Source of the DNA: Nitrospirota bacterium
GTDB lineage: Bacteria > Nitrospirota > Nitrospiria > Nitrospirales > Nitrospiraceae
Assembly (NCBI GenBank): GCA_020027965.1
Contig: JAHRHE010000015.1
Coordinates: forward strand, 1-54,052
Direction: 5' to 3'
DNA: 54,052 bases
In this document: positions 40,886 to 49,765 of the stretch, piece after piece
Numbering within the stretch: the stretch's first letter is position 1
How the letters are laid out: each line of letters begins with the position of its first letter
The notes under the pieces: model-generated
What the model saw: the letters and a program-made list of their open reading frames with translations, nothing else
What the model was told of the DNA's origin: nothing
The model's database searches: none
Program-made: the position numbers and the translations under genes

Positions 40886-41812
40886 GTGGCTGGGAAACTG
40901 ATCACGAGTATTGCGGTCGTTGCTGTAAGCGGGCTTACCGGGGTTGCTGGCGCGCTCGATGTCGCGGACGTCACGCGTGAGTGGACCCCAGAGGGGAAAA
41001 TAATAGCGTCTGAGCGCGCGAAGTTGCCGGCTCATGACGAAATGGTCCGCATTCCGGCCGGCTCGTTCATCATGGGCAGCGACAGGAAAGTGGACCGGAA
41101 CGCCTATCAGCCCGAGTTTCCTCAGCGGAAGGTCTATCTGGATACCTACGAAATCGACAAGTTCGAAGTCACGACGGTCCAGTACCTCAGGTTTGTCCTC
41201 GCCACCGATCGACCGCCTCTTTTGGACTGGCAGTATGATGGAGGTAACTTTCAGGAGTCCATGGCCAGTCATCCGGTGATGCATGTCACCTGGTATGACG
41301 CCGAGGCCTACTGCCGGTGGGTGGGGAAGCGCTTGCCGACCTCGGCGGAGTGGGAGAAGGCGGCGAGAGGCGAGGACGGGCGCATCTATCCTTGGGGCAA
41401 TCAGCCGGCAGGCCTGTCGCGCGCGAACTTCGGCCGTACCGGATTGTCCGGGCCGGTCCGCGACAGGCCGGAGCGTCTCCTGCTCTATCCGCCGATTATC
41501 TCCGTGGACAAGTATGAAAATTCGGTCAGCCCCTACGGCGTCTATCAAATGTCCGGCAATGTGGCGGAATGGACGGCCGACTGGTACGATCCGAACTATT
41601 ATAAGACGGCGCCGGATCGGAATCCCAAGGGACCGGAGCGAGGGACGCAGAAAGCTTTTCGGGGCGGGGGGTGGATCGATAGCACGCCCAGCGTCCGGCC
41701 CGCCCAGCGCAACGGAGCAGATCCCAACACAAAGATGAACTGGCTCGGCTTCCGCTGCGCACGCGATATGCCCGGCCTGAAGGCTGAGCCGGGCATCGAC
41801 CGCAAGGAATAG
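40886..41812 (+). CDS. exported SUMF1/FGE-fold protein
   Basis: A 308-residue protein with GTG start (GGAGG 7 nt upstream) and a signal peptide (to about VAGAL). The formylglycine-generating-enzyme fold is clear: MVRIPAGSFIMGSD, DTYEIDKFEVTTVQYL, PVMHVTWYDAEAYCRWVGKR, LPTSAEWEKAARGEDGR and GNVAEWTADWYDP, with GFRCARD at the end. The catalytic Cys pair of true FGE, expected after the GGGW strand, is absent (WIDSTPSVRPAQR), so sulfatase activation is unlikely. NirV/PvdO-like accessory roles are more plausible. A second such protein lies 0.9 kb away on the other strand. Confidence 0.92.
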   Translation: MAGKLITSIAVVAVSGLTGVAGALDVADVTREWTPEGKIIASERAKLPAHDEMVRIPAGSFIMGSDRKVDRNAYQPEFPQRKVYLDTYEIDKFEVTTVQYLRFVLATDRPPLLDWQYDGGNFQESMASHPVMHVTWYDAEAYCRWVGKRLPTSAEWEKAARGEDGRIYPWGNQPAGLSRANFGRTGLSGPVRDRPERLLLYPPIISVDKYENSVSPYGVYQMSGNVAEWTADWYDPNYYKTAPDRNPKGPERGTQKAFRGGGWIDSTPSVRPAQRNGADPNTKMNWLGFRCARDMPGLKAEPGIDRKE

Positions 41813-41824
41813 TTCCTCACCTGT

Positions 41825-42673
41825 TCATCGTTCCGATCGTTTCTGCGTGAGCAGTGAGTCGGCGCGTTCACTGGCCTCTTTGACCAGGGTTCCCATCTTG
41901 GGATGGGAAGGCTCCAGATCCACCGGAAGGTCGTAGCTGCGCAGGCGTCCACTCGCGATTGTGCCGATTGAGGCAACCACCATCCGCCGCGTGGCCCGCC
42001 GCAACTGCTCCACCTGCTGATGACCTCCTAGCAATTCCACGAGATGATCCACCTGTACCGCATTCGTGACCAGCATCACGTCTACCTGTCCCGCGATGAT
42101 CGCGTCCAGGACCCGTCGCAGCGGCGCCGTATCTTCTGGCAGGGCCCAGCGGTAGACCGGCACGCGGGTGACCTGCGCACCACGCTCACGCAGGCCGTTC
42201 AACAGCTCAGGGTTCGAGACACCATATTCCTGGACGCCGATCCGGAGCCCCGCCACAGGCTTCCGCTGATCCAAGATTCCCAGGATGTCGCGCCACGTGT
42301 TGGGCTCCGGCACCGCGATCTCCGGCGTCAGGCCCAGCTCCTTGAGCGCCGCGATGGGCTTCGGCCCGCGCGCGACCAGGCTCACGCAGCCCAGCGCCGC
42401 TCGAATGTGATCCAACGGGGAGCGGGTCCGCAGCACCTCGACCATTGTGCGAGTCCCTACCCCGGTCAGCAAGATGAGCATGTCGAACTGACCGTTCAGT
42501 AAGAACTGACCGAACCGCAGCACGTCCGTGTTGTCCGAAAGCGGGATCTCGCGCATCGAAGGCGCGACAAGCGGCTGCCCGCCATAGCGGGTAATGAGGC
42601 TGGTCATCTCTTGCGCCATCCGACTCTCAAAGGCCGCCACGCGGAGGCCGCCAAATCCGCGGTCATGCGGCAT
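41825..42673 (-). CDS. hemD: uroporphyrinogen-III synthase (HemD) family protein
   Basis: A 282-residue protein with the two-lobed HemD pattern: LRVAAFESRMAQEMTSLITR, GQPLVAPSMREIP, DMLILLTGVGTRTMVEVL, GLRIGVQEYGVSNPELLNGL and VDVMLVTNAVQVDHLVEL near the end, with ASIGTIASGRL. HemD closes hydroxymethylbilane to uroporphyrinogen III in tetrapyrrole synthesis. No other hem gene is nearby, so this may be the cell's HemD or a paralog with a different role. It is convergent with the plus-strand SUMF1 gene (12-bp gap) and shares direction with the next one. Confidence 0.85.
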   Translation of the reverse strand: MPHDRGFGGLRVAAFESRMAQEMTSLITRYGGQPLVAPSMREIPLSDNTDVLRFGQFLLNGQFDMLILLTGVGTRTMVEVLRTRSPLDHIRAALGCVSLVARGPKPIAALKELGLTPEIAVPEPNTWRDILGILDQRKPVAGLRIGVQEYGVSNPELLNGLRERGAQVTRVPVYRWALPEDTAPLRRVLDAIIAGQVDVMLVTNAVQVDHLVELLGGHQQVEQLRRATRRMVVASIGTIASGRLRSYDLPVDLEPSHPKMGTLVKEASERADSLLTQKRSER

Positions 42674-42727
42674 GGGGGCCTCGAAGGAACACGCTATCTG
42701 TGTTGCTCGTGTCCAACTTTTTCCTTT

Positions 42728-43555
42728 TTACTTCGCTGCGCTCAGCGCACAACGAAAGCCTGTTGACTCGTTTCGAACCTTAGGATCGCTCTTGACGCGC
42801 GTAAAGACACGCACGAGAGGAGTTTCAACAGCCCACCCGGAGCTCCGGAGAACTTTATGGGTCCCGGTCTCAGGGCCCTTCGGATTGCGCGCCGGGCTCT
42901 TCTCATAATAGAGTGGGTCGTACCAGTCGGCCACCCATTCCCAGACATTGCCCGCCATATCGTAGGCGCCGTACGGGCTCTTACCGGCCTTGTAACTTCC
43001 CACCGGCATCAGGGTCTTCTCTCCTTGCCAGCGCTGGTTGTAGTTGAGGTGCCCGTGGGTCGGCTCCACGTTCCCCCAGGGAAACCGGCGGTCGTCCGTA
43101 CCGCGCGCGGCTTTTTCCCATTCGGCCTCGGTCGGCAGTCGCTTGCCGGCCCAGTGGCAAAAGGCCTCCGCGTCGTACCAGTCCACATTGACCACGGGCC
43201 GGTCGGCAATCGACTCCGGCATCAGCCCACCCTGCCAGAGATTTCGGCTCGGGTCGGTCGGGTGCTGGGGCGTGCGATGGCCGGTGGCCTTCACGAACTC
43301 CAGGTACCGCCCGTTCGTCACTTCAAAGGTATCGATCGAGTAGGTATCCAGAAACACCTCATGGCGGGGATATTCGTCTCGGCCTCCATCGCGGTCGCCT
43401 GGCGGCACTCCCATGGGGAAGATCCCCGTCGGCACCAGGACCATCGGTGCGCCATCTTTAGCCACGACCTCTGCAACTGGCGCGGCGAATGCGGGCCCGG
43501 AGGCCGCAAGCAGAATGACGATGACCCATCGCCTCGCCGGACAGACTCTCAACAT
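42728..43555 (-). CDS. exported SUMF1/FGE-fold protein, second copy
   Basis: A 275-residue protein with a signal peptide (ILLAASGPAFAAP) and AAGGAG about 10 nt before the ATG at 43555. It shows MVLVPTGIFPMGVPPGDRDG, FLDTYSIDTFEVTNGRYLEF, PVVNVDWYDAEAFCHWAGKR, LPTEAEWEKAARGTDDR and GNVWEWVADWYDP. The expected active-site Cys pair is again missing: SSGWAVETPLVRVFTRVKSD contains none, and the only Cys at that end is in GFRCAL. It is related to the plus-strand copy but not near-identical. It lies 54 bp upstream of hemD on the same strand. Confidence 0.92.
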   Translation of the reverse strand: MLRVCPARRWVIVILLAASGPAFAAPVAEVVAKDGAPMVLVPTGIFPMGVPPGDRDGGRDEYPRHEVFLDTYSIDTFEVTNGRYLEFVKATGHRTPQHPTDPSRNLWQGGLMPESIADRPVVNVDWYDAEAFCHWAGKRLPTEAEWEKAARGTDDRRFPWGNVEPTHGHLNYNQRWQGEKTLMPVGSYKAGKSPYGAYDMAGNVWEWVADWYDPLYYEKSPARNPKGPETGTHKVLRSSGWAVETPLVRVFTRVKSDPKVRNESTGFRCALSAAK

Positions 43556-43724
43556 CGTCTTTGACTCCTTCTTTCGTGCATGACCAGGGCTCAGGACTGA
43601 CGGCTCACAATTCAAAGCCTAGCGGGATGCTACCACACTGCTCAGGCTGAATCGACCAGAGAACGGACAGCCCTGTGCCTGTCCAGTGACGTGGACAGGT
43701 GTGGGGGAAGGCACAGCTTTCCGA

Positions 43725-43753
43725 TTGACGGAAGAAGCACGCGGGCCTACTAT
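43725..43753 (+). promoter_or_regulatory. sigma70-type promoter of the VOC-MBL-epimerase-asnB operon
   Basis: TTGACG (43725-43730), 17-bp spacer, TACTAT (43748-43753). The start site is predicted about 35 bp upstream of the first ATG at 43796. Confidence 0.65.
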
Positions 43754-43795
43754 AGAAAATGCTCGGAGAGAGGTTGAGAACTGAGGGGTCTGGGC

Positions 43796-44206
43796 ATGAC
43801 GACTCCGGTGAATCGAGGGTTGCGGCACCTTGCGCTGCGCGTGACCAACCTAGACAGATCTCGAGCCTTCTACGAAGGGCTCTTCGGAATGAAGGTGGTC
43901 TGGCAGCCCGATGCGGACAATCTGTACCTGAGCTCGGGCCTCGACAACCTCGCGTTGCACCAGATTCCTCCAGCGGAGCTGGCCGACTATCAGCCACCGC
44001 GTGGTCAGTTCCTGGATCATCTTGGGTTCGTCATGGAGTCACCGGACACGGTGGACCGGATGTTCGAACAGGCTGAGAAAGCCGCGGCGAAGATCGTGCA
44101 CCGCCCGAAGGCCCACCGGGACGGCAGTTATTCGTTCTACCTGGCTGATCCGGATGGGAATACGGTCCAGGTGCTCTTCGAACCGACGATCAGCCGTAAG
44201 GCGTAA
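43796..44206 (+). CDS. VOC/glyoxalase family protein
   Basis: A 136-residue single-module VOC protein with the beta-alpha-beta-beta-beta pattern: LRHLALRVTNLDRSRAFYEG, DNLALHQIPP, FLDHLGFVMESPD and FYLADPDGNTVQVLFEP. His11, a His near residue 75 and the Glu in LFEP are candidate metal ligands. It could be a dioxygenase, a lyase or a binding protein; the motif alone does not decide. It is the first gene after a good promoter, followed 19 bp later by the MBL-fold gene. Confidence 0.9.
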   Translation: MTTPVNRGLRHLALRVTNLDRSRAFYEGLFGMKVVWQPDADNLYLSSGLDNLALHQIPPAELADYQPPRGQFLDHLGFVMESPDTVDRMFEQAEKAAAKIVHRPKAHRDGSYSFYLADPDGNTVQVLFEPTISRKA

Positions 44207-44225
44207 GGAAGCGTTACTAACGAGT

Positions 44226-45863
44226 ATGGCAGTTTGGGATAAATTCCAGAGAGACCAATACGTCGGGCTGGTGCCGTGGGCCTGGGTCCAGCTCGAGAGT
44301 GCGGAACCGCCGGGCCCGTTCCCCTACATCGGCGGGGTGGCTCCTGAGGTCGTGGCCAGCCTGCAGGAGGCGCACGGCTTGTTGCTGAGTGCGATCGAGA
44401 CCGCCATTAGCGACGTCTTTTCCCGTCGTGCCCCCCTGGATGACCCCACACGCAGCGCGCGTCTAGAGGATGCGTATGCGGAGCTAGTGCGGTCGAGGCC
44501 GAAGTTGAGCGCACATATCCGCTGTGGGCGCAAGCCGGACGGAACATTTTTTTGGGAGTTTCCCTTGGATGCAGCCAAGTCGGCCACGATGACCTACGCC
44601 GGGCTGCGACTCTTCAACGCGGTGGCCAGACAGGCCATCCCGTTTGGCTTTGAGCATCCGATCGGCCCCGCGGTCGGAAATTTCCTCGGGTTCCTGGATG
44701 GGACCCACAGAGTTTCGGAGCTCCAAACGGTCGCGACCGCGTCCGGCCGCGATTTGGAACGGCAGTTGACTCACCTGATGGAGCTCCTCCAGACCCATGA
44801 TTGCCTGACCGTGGCAGGACGCGCGTCTCTCAAGGAGCGGTGGCTGTCGGCAACCCGCGACCGCGATCTGGTCCACCTCGGTCACGCGGCCCTGCTCTAC
44901 CGCCAGACGGATCAGTTCTTTCTCTTCGACCCGTGGCTGCTGCCCTGGTTCGCCGAGTCGCCGGTCCCCTCGCTCTGGGGCTCGTTGCTGCCCCGCACAA
45001 CCGCCATCTTTCTGACGCATGACCACGACGATCATGTCGACCCGCGTACCCTCTTGCACATGCCGAAAGACATTCCTGTCGTCGTTCCGAGCCGGAAGAA
45101 CCGTCGCGCCTTGTACTTCAATTACCTCTCGCTGCTGCGGGAGCTGGGGTTCACGCGGGTCATCGAGCTGGCCCACGGCGAGACCTGGAAGTTCGAGGGT
45201 GGAGAAGTTGTCTCCGTCCCGTTTTTCGGGGAAGACCCCTGCGATCTGGAGATGCCGCGCAACTGCTATCTAATCGCGGATCGAGGCCGGAATACGCTCG
45301 TGCATGTGGACAGCGGCCCCACCAACTCCGGCCGTTCGGCGGTCAAGGACGGAGTCATTGCGGAGCTGGTCCGGCGCCATGGGCCGATTGCCACCGTGCT
45401 GGCCTCCCAGCAGCAGCTCCTGGAGGTGCGGACCTATGCCGCCCATGCCCCGCTCTCCCATCCTGGTCGCTGGCTCGATGTCGGCGAGAACGGCTACCTG
45501 ACCAACGGGTATCTGTCCGAGCTGGCCGCCAGCGCCAAGGCCCGACTCTTCGTCTCCTACGCCACCGGAGGAGCCGACTGGTATCCGGACCATCTCTCAT
45601 TCATGTTCAGCCGGCGCAACCCCGCCCGCACTGCGCTGCTCACCGGCCATTGGGAACCACCGGAAGAGCTTCGGGAGAAGCTGGCGCCCTACGGGTGCGC
45701 TTATCACGCGAGCCGTGCGTTGGACGTGTTCCGCCCGGCAGAGGACGGAGGGACCGAAATCCTGTCCCTCTCCGAGAAACTGGATCCACTCGCACTGTAC
45801 CGAGTCGACTACGGCGATCCTCCCTTCATGCAGCAGACAACGTCCTCCCGACCCTCACGGTGA
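44226..45863 (+). CDS. metallo-beta-lactamase-fold protein with PqqD-like internal domain
   Basis: A 545-residue protein starting at ATG 44226; the frame is open further upstream but overlaps the VOC gene. The N-terminal 145 residues are unrecognised (opening [20 protein letters not shown]). Residues about 150-200 ([20 protein letters not shown], then [16 protein letters not shown]) look like a PqqD-type winged-helix module. The C-terminal half is an MBL hydrolase with [14 protein letters not shown] (metal motif His265-Asp-His-Asp-Asp-His270), [11 protein letters not shown] and [11 protein letters not shown] PqqD-like helix within an MBL enzyme suggests a peptide or modified-substrate function (inference). 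It lies in an operon with a sugar epimerase and AsnB. Confidence 0.82.
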   Translation: MAVWDKFQRDQYVGLVPWAWVQLESAEPPGPFPYIGGVAPEVVASLQEAHGLLLSAIETAISDVFSRRAPLDDPTRSARLEDAYAELVRSRPKLSAHIRCGRKPDGTFFWEFPLDAAKSATMTYAGLRLFNAVARQAIPFGFEHPIGPAVGNFLGFLDGTHRVSELQTVATASGRDLERQLTHLMELLQTHDCLTVAGRASLKERWLSATRDRDLVHLGHAALLYRQTDQFFLFDPWLLPWFAESPVPSLWGSLLPRTTAIFLTHDHDDHVDPRTLLHMPKDIPVVVPSRKNRRALYFNYLSLLRELGFTRVIELAHGETWKFEGGEVVSVPFFGEDPCDLEMPRNCYLIADRGRNTLVHVDSGPTNSGRSAVKDGVIAELVRRHGPIATVLASQQQLLEVRTYAAHAPLSHPGRWLDVGENGYLTNGYLSELAASAKARLFVSYATGGADWYPDHLSFMFSRRNPARTALLTGHWEPPEELREKLAPYGCAYHASRALDVFRPAEDGGTEILSLSEKLDPLALYRVDYGDPPFMQQTTSSRPSR

Positions 45864-45907
45864 ACAGGATTGAGTCCCTCACAATTGAGTCTGTCGGGGC
45901 GACGCCC

Positions 45908-46939
45908 ATGACTGCCTTTGAGACCGTGAGACAGAGGGTCGCGGCCGCCCCGAGGCGATGGCTGGTCACCGGCGTGGCAGGGTTCATCGGCTCAAACCTC
46001 CTCGAGCTGCTGTTGCAGTGCGGCCAGACGGTGATCGGACTGGACAACTTCTCAACCGGGTCACGGCAGAACCTCGAGGATGTGCGGCGGTCGGTCGGAT
46101 CCGAACGGTGGGCGCAGTTCACCTTCATCGAGGGGGATATCGCAGTGCCTGGGGACTGTGCGAAGGCCTGCGCGGGCGTCGACACTGTGCTCCACCAGGC
46201 CGCGCTCGGATCGGTCCCCCGCTCAATTGCCGACCCGCAGGCGACCAACCGGTCGAATATCGATGGCTTTCTCAACATGCTGGTGGCGGCCAGGAGTGCG
46301 AAGCTCAAGCGGTTCGTGTATGCCAGTTCCGGTGCCGTCTACGGGGATCATCCCGGGCTCCCGAAGGTCGAGGAGGCCATCGGGAGGCCGCTCTCACCCT
46401 ACGCGGTGACCAAGTGTGTGAACGAGCTCTACGCCGAGGTCTTCGGGAAGACCTACGGCATGGAATGTGTGGGTCTTCGCTACTTCAATGTGTTCGGGCG
46501 GAGGCAAAGCCCGGAGGGTCCCTATGCCGCGGTCATTCCAATCTGGGTCGCGAATCTGCTGGGAGGGAAAGCCTGCATGGTGAATGGGGATGGTCAGACC
46601 AGCCGGGACTTCTGCTACATCGACAACGTGCTCCAGGCCAACCTCCTGGCCGCCACCATCGACCATCCTGAGGCGGTGAACACGGTTTACAACATCGCGG
46701 TAGGCGAACGGACCACCTTGCTCGACCTCTACCGGATGATCAGGGATCGCCTGCAGGGGGCACGGCCCGACCTCCGAGGCGTCGAGCCCCACTTCGGACC
46801 GTTTCGGCCCGGAGACGTCAGGCATTCCCAGGCCGACATTATGAAGGCCAAACGGCTGCTCGGCTACGCTCCCAGCCACACGGTCGCGCAAGGGCTCGAT
46901 GCTGCAATCCCCTGGTATGGCTCCCGCCCGCGGGCCTAA
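45908..46939 (+). CDS. UDP-N-acetylglucosamine 4-epimerase (WbpP/TviC-like)
   Basis: A 343-residue short-chain dehydrogenase/epimerase. It has the NAD-binding [49 protein letters not shown], the catalytic YxxxK (SPYAVTK) and [20 protein letters not shown]. The [18 protein letters not shown] opening and length fit WbpP/TviC enzymes that interconvert UDP-GlcNAc and UDP-GalNAc (or the uronic acids) for surface polysaccharide synthesis. A GTG at 45860 overlapping the MBL stop (GTGA) is an alternative start adding 16 residues. It is followed 58 bp later by asparagine synthetase. Confidence 0.9.
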   Translation: MTAFETVRQRVAAAPRRWLVTGVAGFIGSNLLELLLQCGQTVIGLDNFSTGSRQNLEDVRRSVGSERWAQFTFIEGDIAVPGDCAKACAGVDTVLHQAALGSVPRSIADPQATNRSNIDGFLNMLVAARSAKLKRFVYASSGAVYGDHPGLPKVEEAIGRPLSPYAVTKCVNELYAEVFGKTYGMECVGLRYFNVFGRRQSPEGPYAAVIPIWVANLLGGKACMVNGDGQTSRDFCYIDNVLQANLLAATIDHPEAVNTVYNIAVGERTTLLDLYRMIRDRLQGARPDLRGVEPHFGPFRPGDVRHSQADIMKAKRLLGYAPSHTVAQGLDAAIPWYGSRPRA

Positions 46940-46997
46940 CGATCCGGCCTTGCGCCAAACCGGCTTGTGCGAAAACTCGATCTGAAAGGATGGAACG

Positions 46998-48947
46998 ATG
47001 TGCGGGATTTGTGGGGTCGTGAACTTCGAAGGCATGCCCGTAGCCCCAGAAGTCCTTCGGCGCATGACGGCGAGCCTCGCGCATCGGGGTCCCGATGGGG
47101 AGGGGACGTTTTTCCATTCGGGCAACGGCTCGGCCTCAGGTCCCGCGGTAGGCCTCGGTCACCGTCGGCTGGCCGTCATCGACCTGAGCCCCAACGCGAA
47201 TCAGCCGATGCCCAACAATGACGCCACGCTCTGGATCGTCTTCAACGGGGAGATCTACAACTTTCGAGAGTTGCGCGCGCGCCTCCAGGCTCAAGGTCGG
47301 GCCTTTCGTTCTCATTCCGATACGGAGGTGATCCTCCACCTATATGAGGAGCTCGGAGATCGGTGTGTGGATGAACTCGACGGGATGTTCGCCTTCGCCC
47401 TCTGGGACGGGCGCCGCCAGCGCTTATTTCTCGCCCGAGACCGTGTGGGAAAGAAGCCGCTGTATTATGCCTGGGCCGGGCCCACGTTCGTCTTCGCGTC
47501 CGAGGTCAAGGCGATTCTTCGGCATCCGGCGGTCTCCGCCGACCTGTCGCTCGAGGCAGTTCCACACTATTTCACCTTTGGCTACCCACCGCCAGGAAGG
47601 ACCTTCTACCAGGCCATCGCTCAGCTCCCGCCCGCCCACACCATGACGGTGGAGGCCAACGGGCGTGTTGAGCTCCAGCGCTACTGGGACCTGACTTTCC
47701 CCCCTTCACCTCGACGCCACCCTCCCTTCCCTGAAGCCGCGGCTCAGGTCCGAGCGCTTCTCACGGAAGCGGTGCGGAAACGACTGGTCGCCGATGTGCC
47801 ACTGGGCGCATTCCTCAGCGGCGGCCTCGACTCCAGCATCGTGGTGGGACTGATGAGCCGGTTCGTGGATAAACGGGTCAGAACCTTCAGCCTCGGATTT
47901 GCTGGAGAGCCGGGCTTCGACGAAACCCGGTATTCCCGCCTGGTGGCGGGGCATTTTGGCACGGACCACACCGAGTTCATTGTCGAGCCGAAGGCCTTCG
48001 ATCTGATCGAATCCCTCGTCTGGCACCATGACGGGCCGTTCGGGGATCCATCCGCGATCCCGACCTATCTTGTCGCGCAGTTAACCAGACAGCACGTGAC
48101 CGTGGCGCTCAACGGCGATGGGGGAGACGAACTCTTCGCGGGGTATCTCCGATTTCAAGCCGCCATGGTCGCCGAACACGTGCCGCGGTCTCTCTCAAGG
48201 CTCTGCGCCCGTGGGCTGGCCCTCCTCGATGAGCCCCAGCGTTACCACCACTGGCTTCGACGCGCCCGACGGTTCTTCGCCGCTTCCGGGGATCCACTGA
48301 TCGGGCGGATGCAACGATGGGTCTCGATCTTCGACGAAGACCTCCCGCGGTTGTTGCGCCCAGAGATCTTCGCCGGCCTGCCGGCGGCAGGCTTCGGTTA
48401 TCCGGCAGAGGTCCTGGACAAGATGGCCTCGTTCTCGACGTTGGCGAAGATCCTCTACCTGAATTTCAGGACCTATCTTCCCGATGATCTCCTGGTGAAA
48501 ATGGACCGTTCGACCATGGCTCATGGGCTTGAAGGTCGCTCGCCCTTCCTTGATCTCCGATTGACCGAGTACGTCGCGGGGCTCCCGGATCAGTTCAAGC
48601 TCCACTGGGGAACCACGAAGCATATCCTGAGAGCGGGCTTCGTCGACTTGCTTCCCGCCGAAATTCTGTGCCGCACGAAGCGGGGGTTCGGGGTCCCTCT
48701 GGGAGCCTGGTTCCGGGGCAAGCTTCGCGAGTCCCTGCAGGACCTGCTGCTCTCATCGCGAGCACTCTCGGGCGAGTATCTTCAGCTCCCCTATGTCGAG
48801 GAGCTGGTTCGTGAACACACGGAGGGGATGAGGGACCATGGCCATCGCCTATGGGCCCTTCTGGCGTTCGAGGTCTGGCTGCGAGCCATTCGAAATCCGG
48901 CCACGGAGCTCATGGCCGCCGGAGAAGCACCCTTTCAGGAACAGTAA
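46998..48947 (+). CDS. asnB: glutamine-hydrolysing asparagine synthetase
   Basis: A 649-residue class-II amidotransferase. The N-terminal nucleophile Cys2 (MCGICGVVNFEG) and RGPDGEGTF and VFNGEIYNFRELR form the glutaminase domain (about 1-215). The synthetase domain has the ATP-binding SGGLDSSIVVGL, LGFAGEPGFDETRYSRLVAG, NGDGGDELFAGY and MAHGLEGRSPFLD. It is of the AsnB type common in surface polysaccharide and secondary-metabolite loci, where it amidates sugar or peptide carboxylates instead of free aspartate. It is last in the VOC-MBL-epimerase operon. No Shine-Dalgarno is strong; AAAGGATG precedes the ATG. Confidence 0.94.
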   Translation: MCGICGVVNFEGMPVAPEVLRRMTASLAHRGPDGEGTFFHSGNGSASGPAVGLGHRRLAVIDLSPNANQPMPNNDATLWIVFNGEIYNFRELRARLQAQGRAFRSHSDTEVILHLYEELGDRCVDELDGMFAFALWDGRRQRLFLARDRVGKKPLYYAWAGPTFVFASEVKAILRHPAVSADLSLEAVPHYFTFGYPPPGRTFYQAIAQLPPAHTMTVEANGRVELQRYWDLTFPPSPRRHPPFPEAAAQVRALLTEAVRKRLVADVPLGAFLSGGLDSSIVVGLMSRFVDKRVRTFSLGFAGEPGFDETRYSRLVAGHFGTDHTEFIVEPKAFDLIESLVWHHDGPFGDPSAIPTYLVAQLTRQHVTVALNGDGGDELFAGYLRFQAAMVAEHVPRSLSRLCARGLALLDEPQRYHHWLRRARRFFAASGDPLIGRMQRWVSIFDEDLPRLLRPEIFAGLPAAGFGYPAEVLDKMASFSTLAKILYLNFRTYLPDDLLVKMDRSTMAHGLEGRSPFLDLRLTEYVAGLPDQFKLHWGTTKHILRAGFVDLLPAEILCRTKRGFGVPLGAWFRGKLRESLQDLLLSSRALSGEYLQLPYVEELVREHTEGMRDHGHRLWALLAFEVWLRAIRNPATELMAAGEAPFQEQ

Positions 48948-48974
48948 GCCTCGGCCCTCGGTCCTCAGTCCTGG

Positions 48975-49670
48975 TTATGCAGTGCTGAAGAGTCTTTCGA
49001 GATGATCCGGTGAAATTCGTTGGAGGTCCGGTAGCACCACATGCGCCTCGATGAGCTGCTCGGGCGGGTAGGTCGTGGACACGCCGATCACCTTCATGCC
49101 AGCCGCGACAGCGGCTCGAATTCCGGCCCGCGAATCCTCGATGACGAGACACTCCGCCGCCCGGATCAACGGCGGTCGGGGCTCCGCTCGGTTGAGCAGC
49201 TTGAGGGCCCGGTGGTAGATGGCTGGATCCGGCTTGCCCATCGGGGTATCTTCGGCGGACACGATCACGTCGAAGCTCTGCTCGATGCGCGTCCCCCGCA
49301 ATGCGAACTCAATCTGTTCCCGGCGCCCCCCTGTCGCAATCGCTAGCCTGTAGCGCATTCGCACCTGCGACACGAACTCCACGACCCCCGGAAACAACTG
49401 AGGCTTGTGCGTGGCCGTGTTGGCTGTGAACAGGGCCGCCTTGCGGTCCACGATGGCCTGCACGCGCGCGGGATCGCGTGCGCCGATGGCGGACCCCACC
49501 AGCGCGTCGGCGCATTGGCGTTCGTCCATGCCGAGGTAGGTCCCGTAGTACTCGTCCTTCGTGAGCGTGAGGCCGTGTTCGCGCAGGGCTTGCTGAAATG
49601 TGAGGAAGTGTTGGGTCTCGTCGTCCGCGATGACCCCGTTGAAATCAAAAATGATCGCGCGTAGCGGCAT
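48975..49670 (-). CDS. HAD-superfamily hydrolase (beta-phosphoglucomutase-like) with DxN motif
   Basis: A 231-residue Cof/PGM-type HAD with motif I IIFDFNGVIADDE (Asp9, Asn11), motif II IATGG, motif III KPD (GKPDPAIYHRAL) and motif IV VIEDSRAGIRAA. The usual second Asp of DxD, which serves as general acid/base, is Asn. It may therefore be a phosphatase with altered acid/base chemistry or a non-catalytic member; the nucleophile Asp9 remains. It is convergent with asnB, 27 bp apart, and has a 95-bp spacer to the antiporter gene. Confidence 0.9.
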   Translation of the reverse strand: MPLRAIIFDFNGVIADDETQHFLTFQQALREHGLTLTKDEYYGTYLGMDERQCADALVGSAIGARDPARVQAIVDRKAALFTANTATHKPQLFPGVVEFVSQVRMRYRLAIATGGRREQIEFALRGTRIEQSFDVIVSAEDTPMGKPDPAIYHRALKLLNRAEPRPPLIRAAECLVIEDSRAGIRAAVAAGMKVIGVSTTYPPEQLIEAHVVLPDLQRISPDHLERLFSTA

Positions 49671-49765
49671 GGCCGCACGACCTTACCATGAGCAATTTCG
49701 CCGTGACAAGGAATGGTGTATAGTCGAAGGCCAAATCCGGCTCTGCCGCTCCACGGAGAGAAGTC

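Noticed and set aside
49719-49724. TATAGT before the antiporter gene
   Set aside because: No -35 at a suitable distance was found, so it was not called as a promoter.
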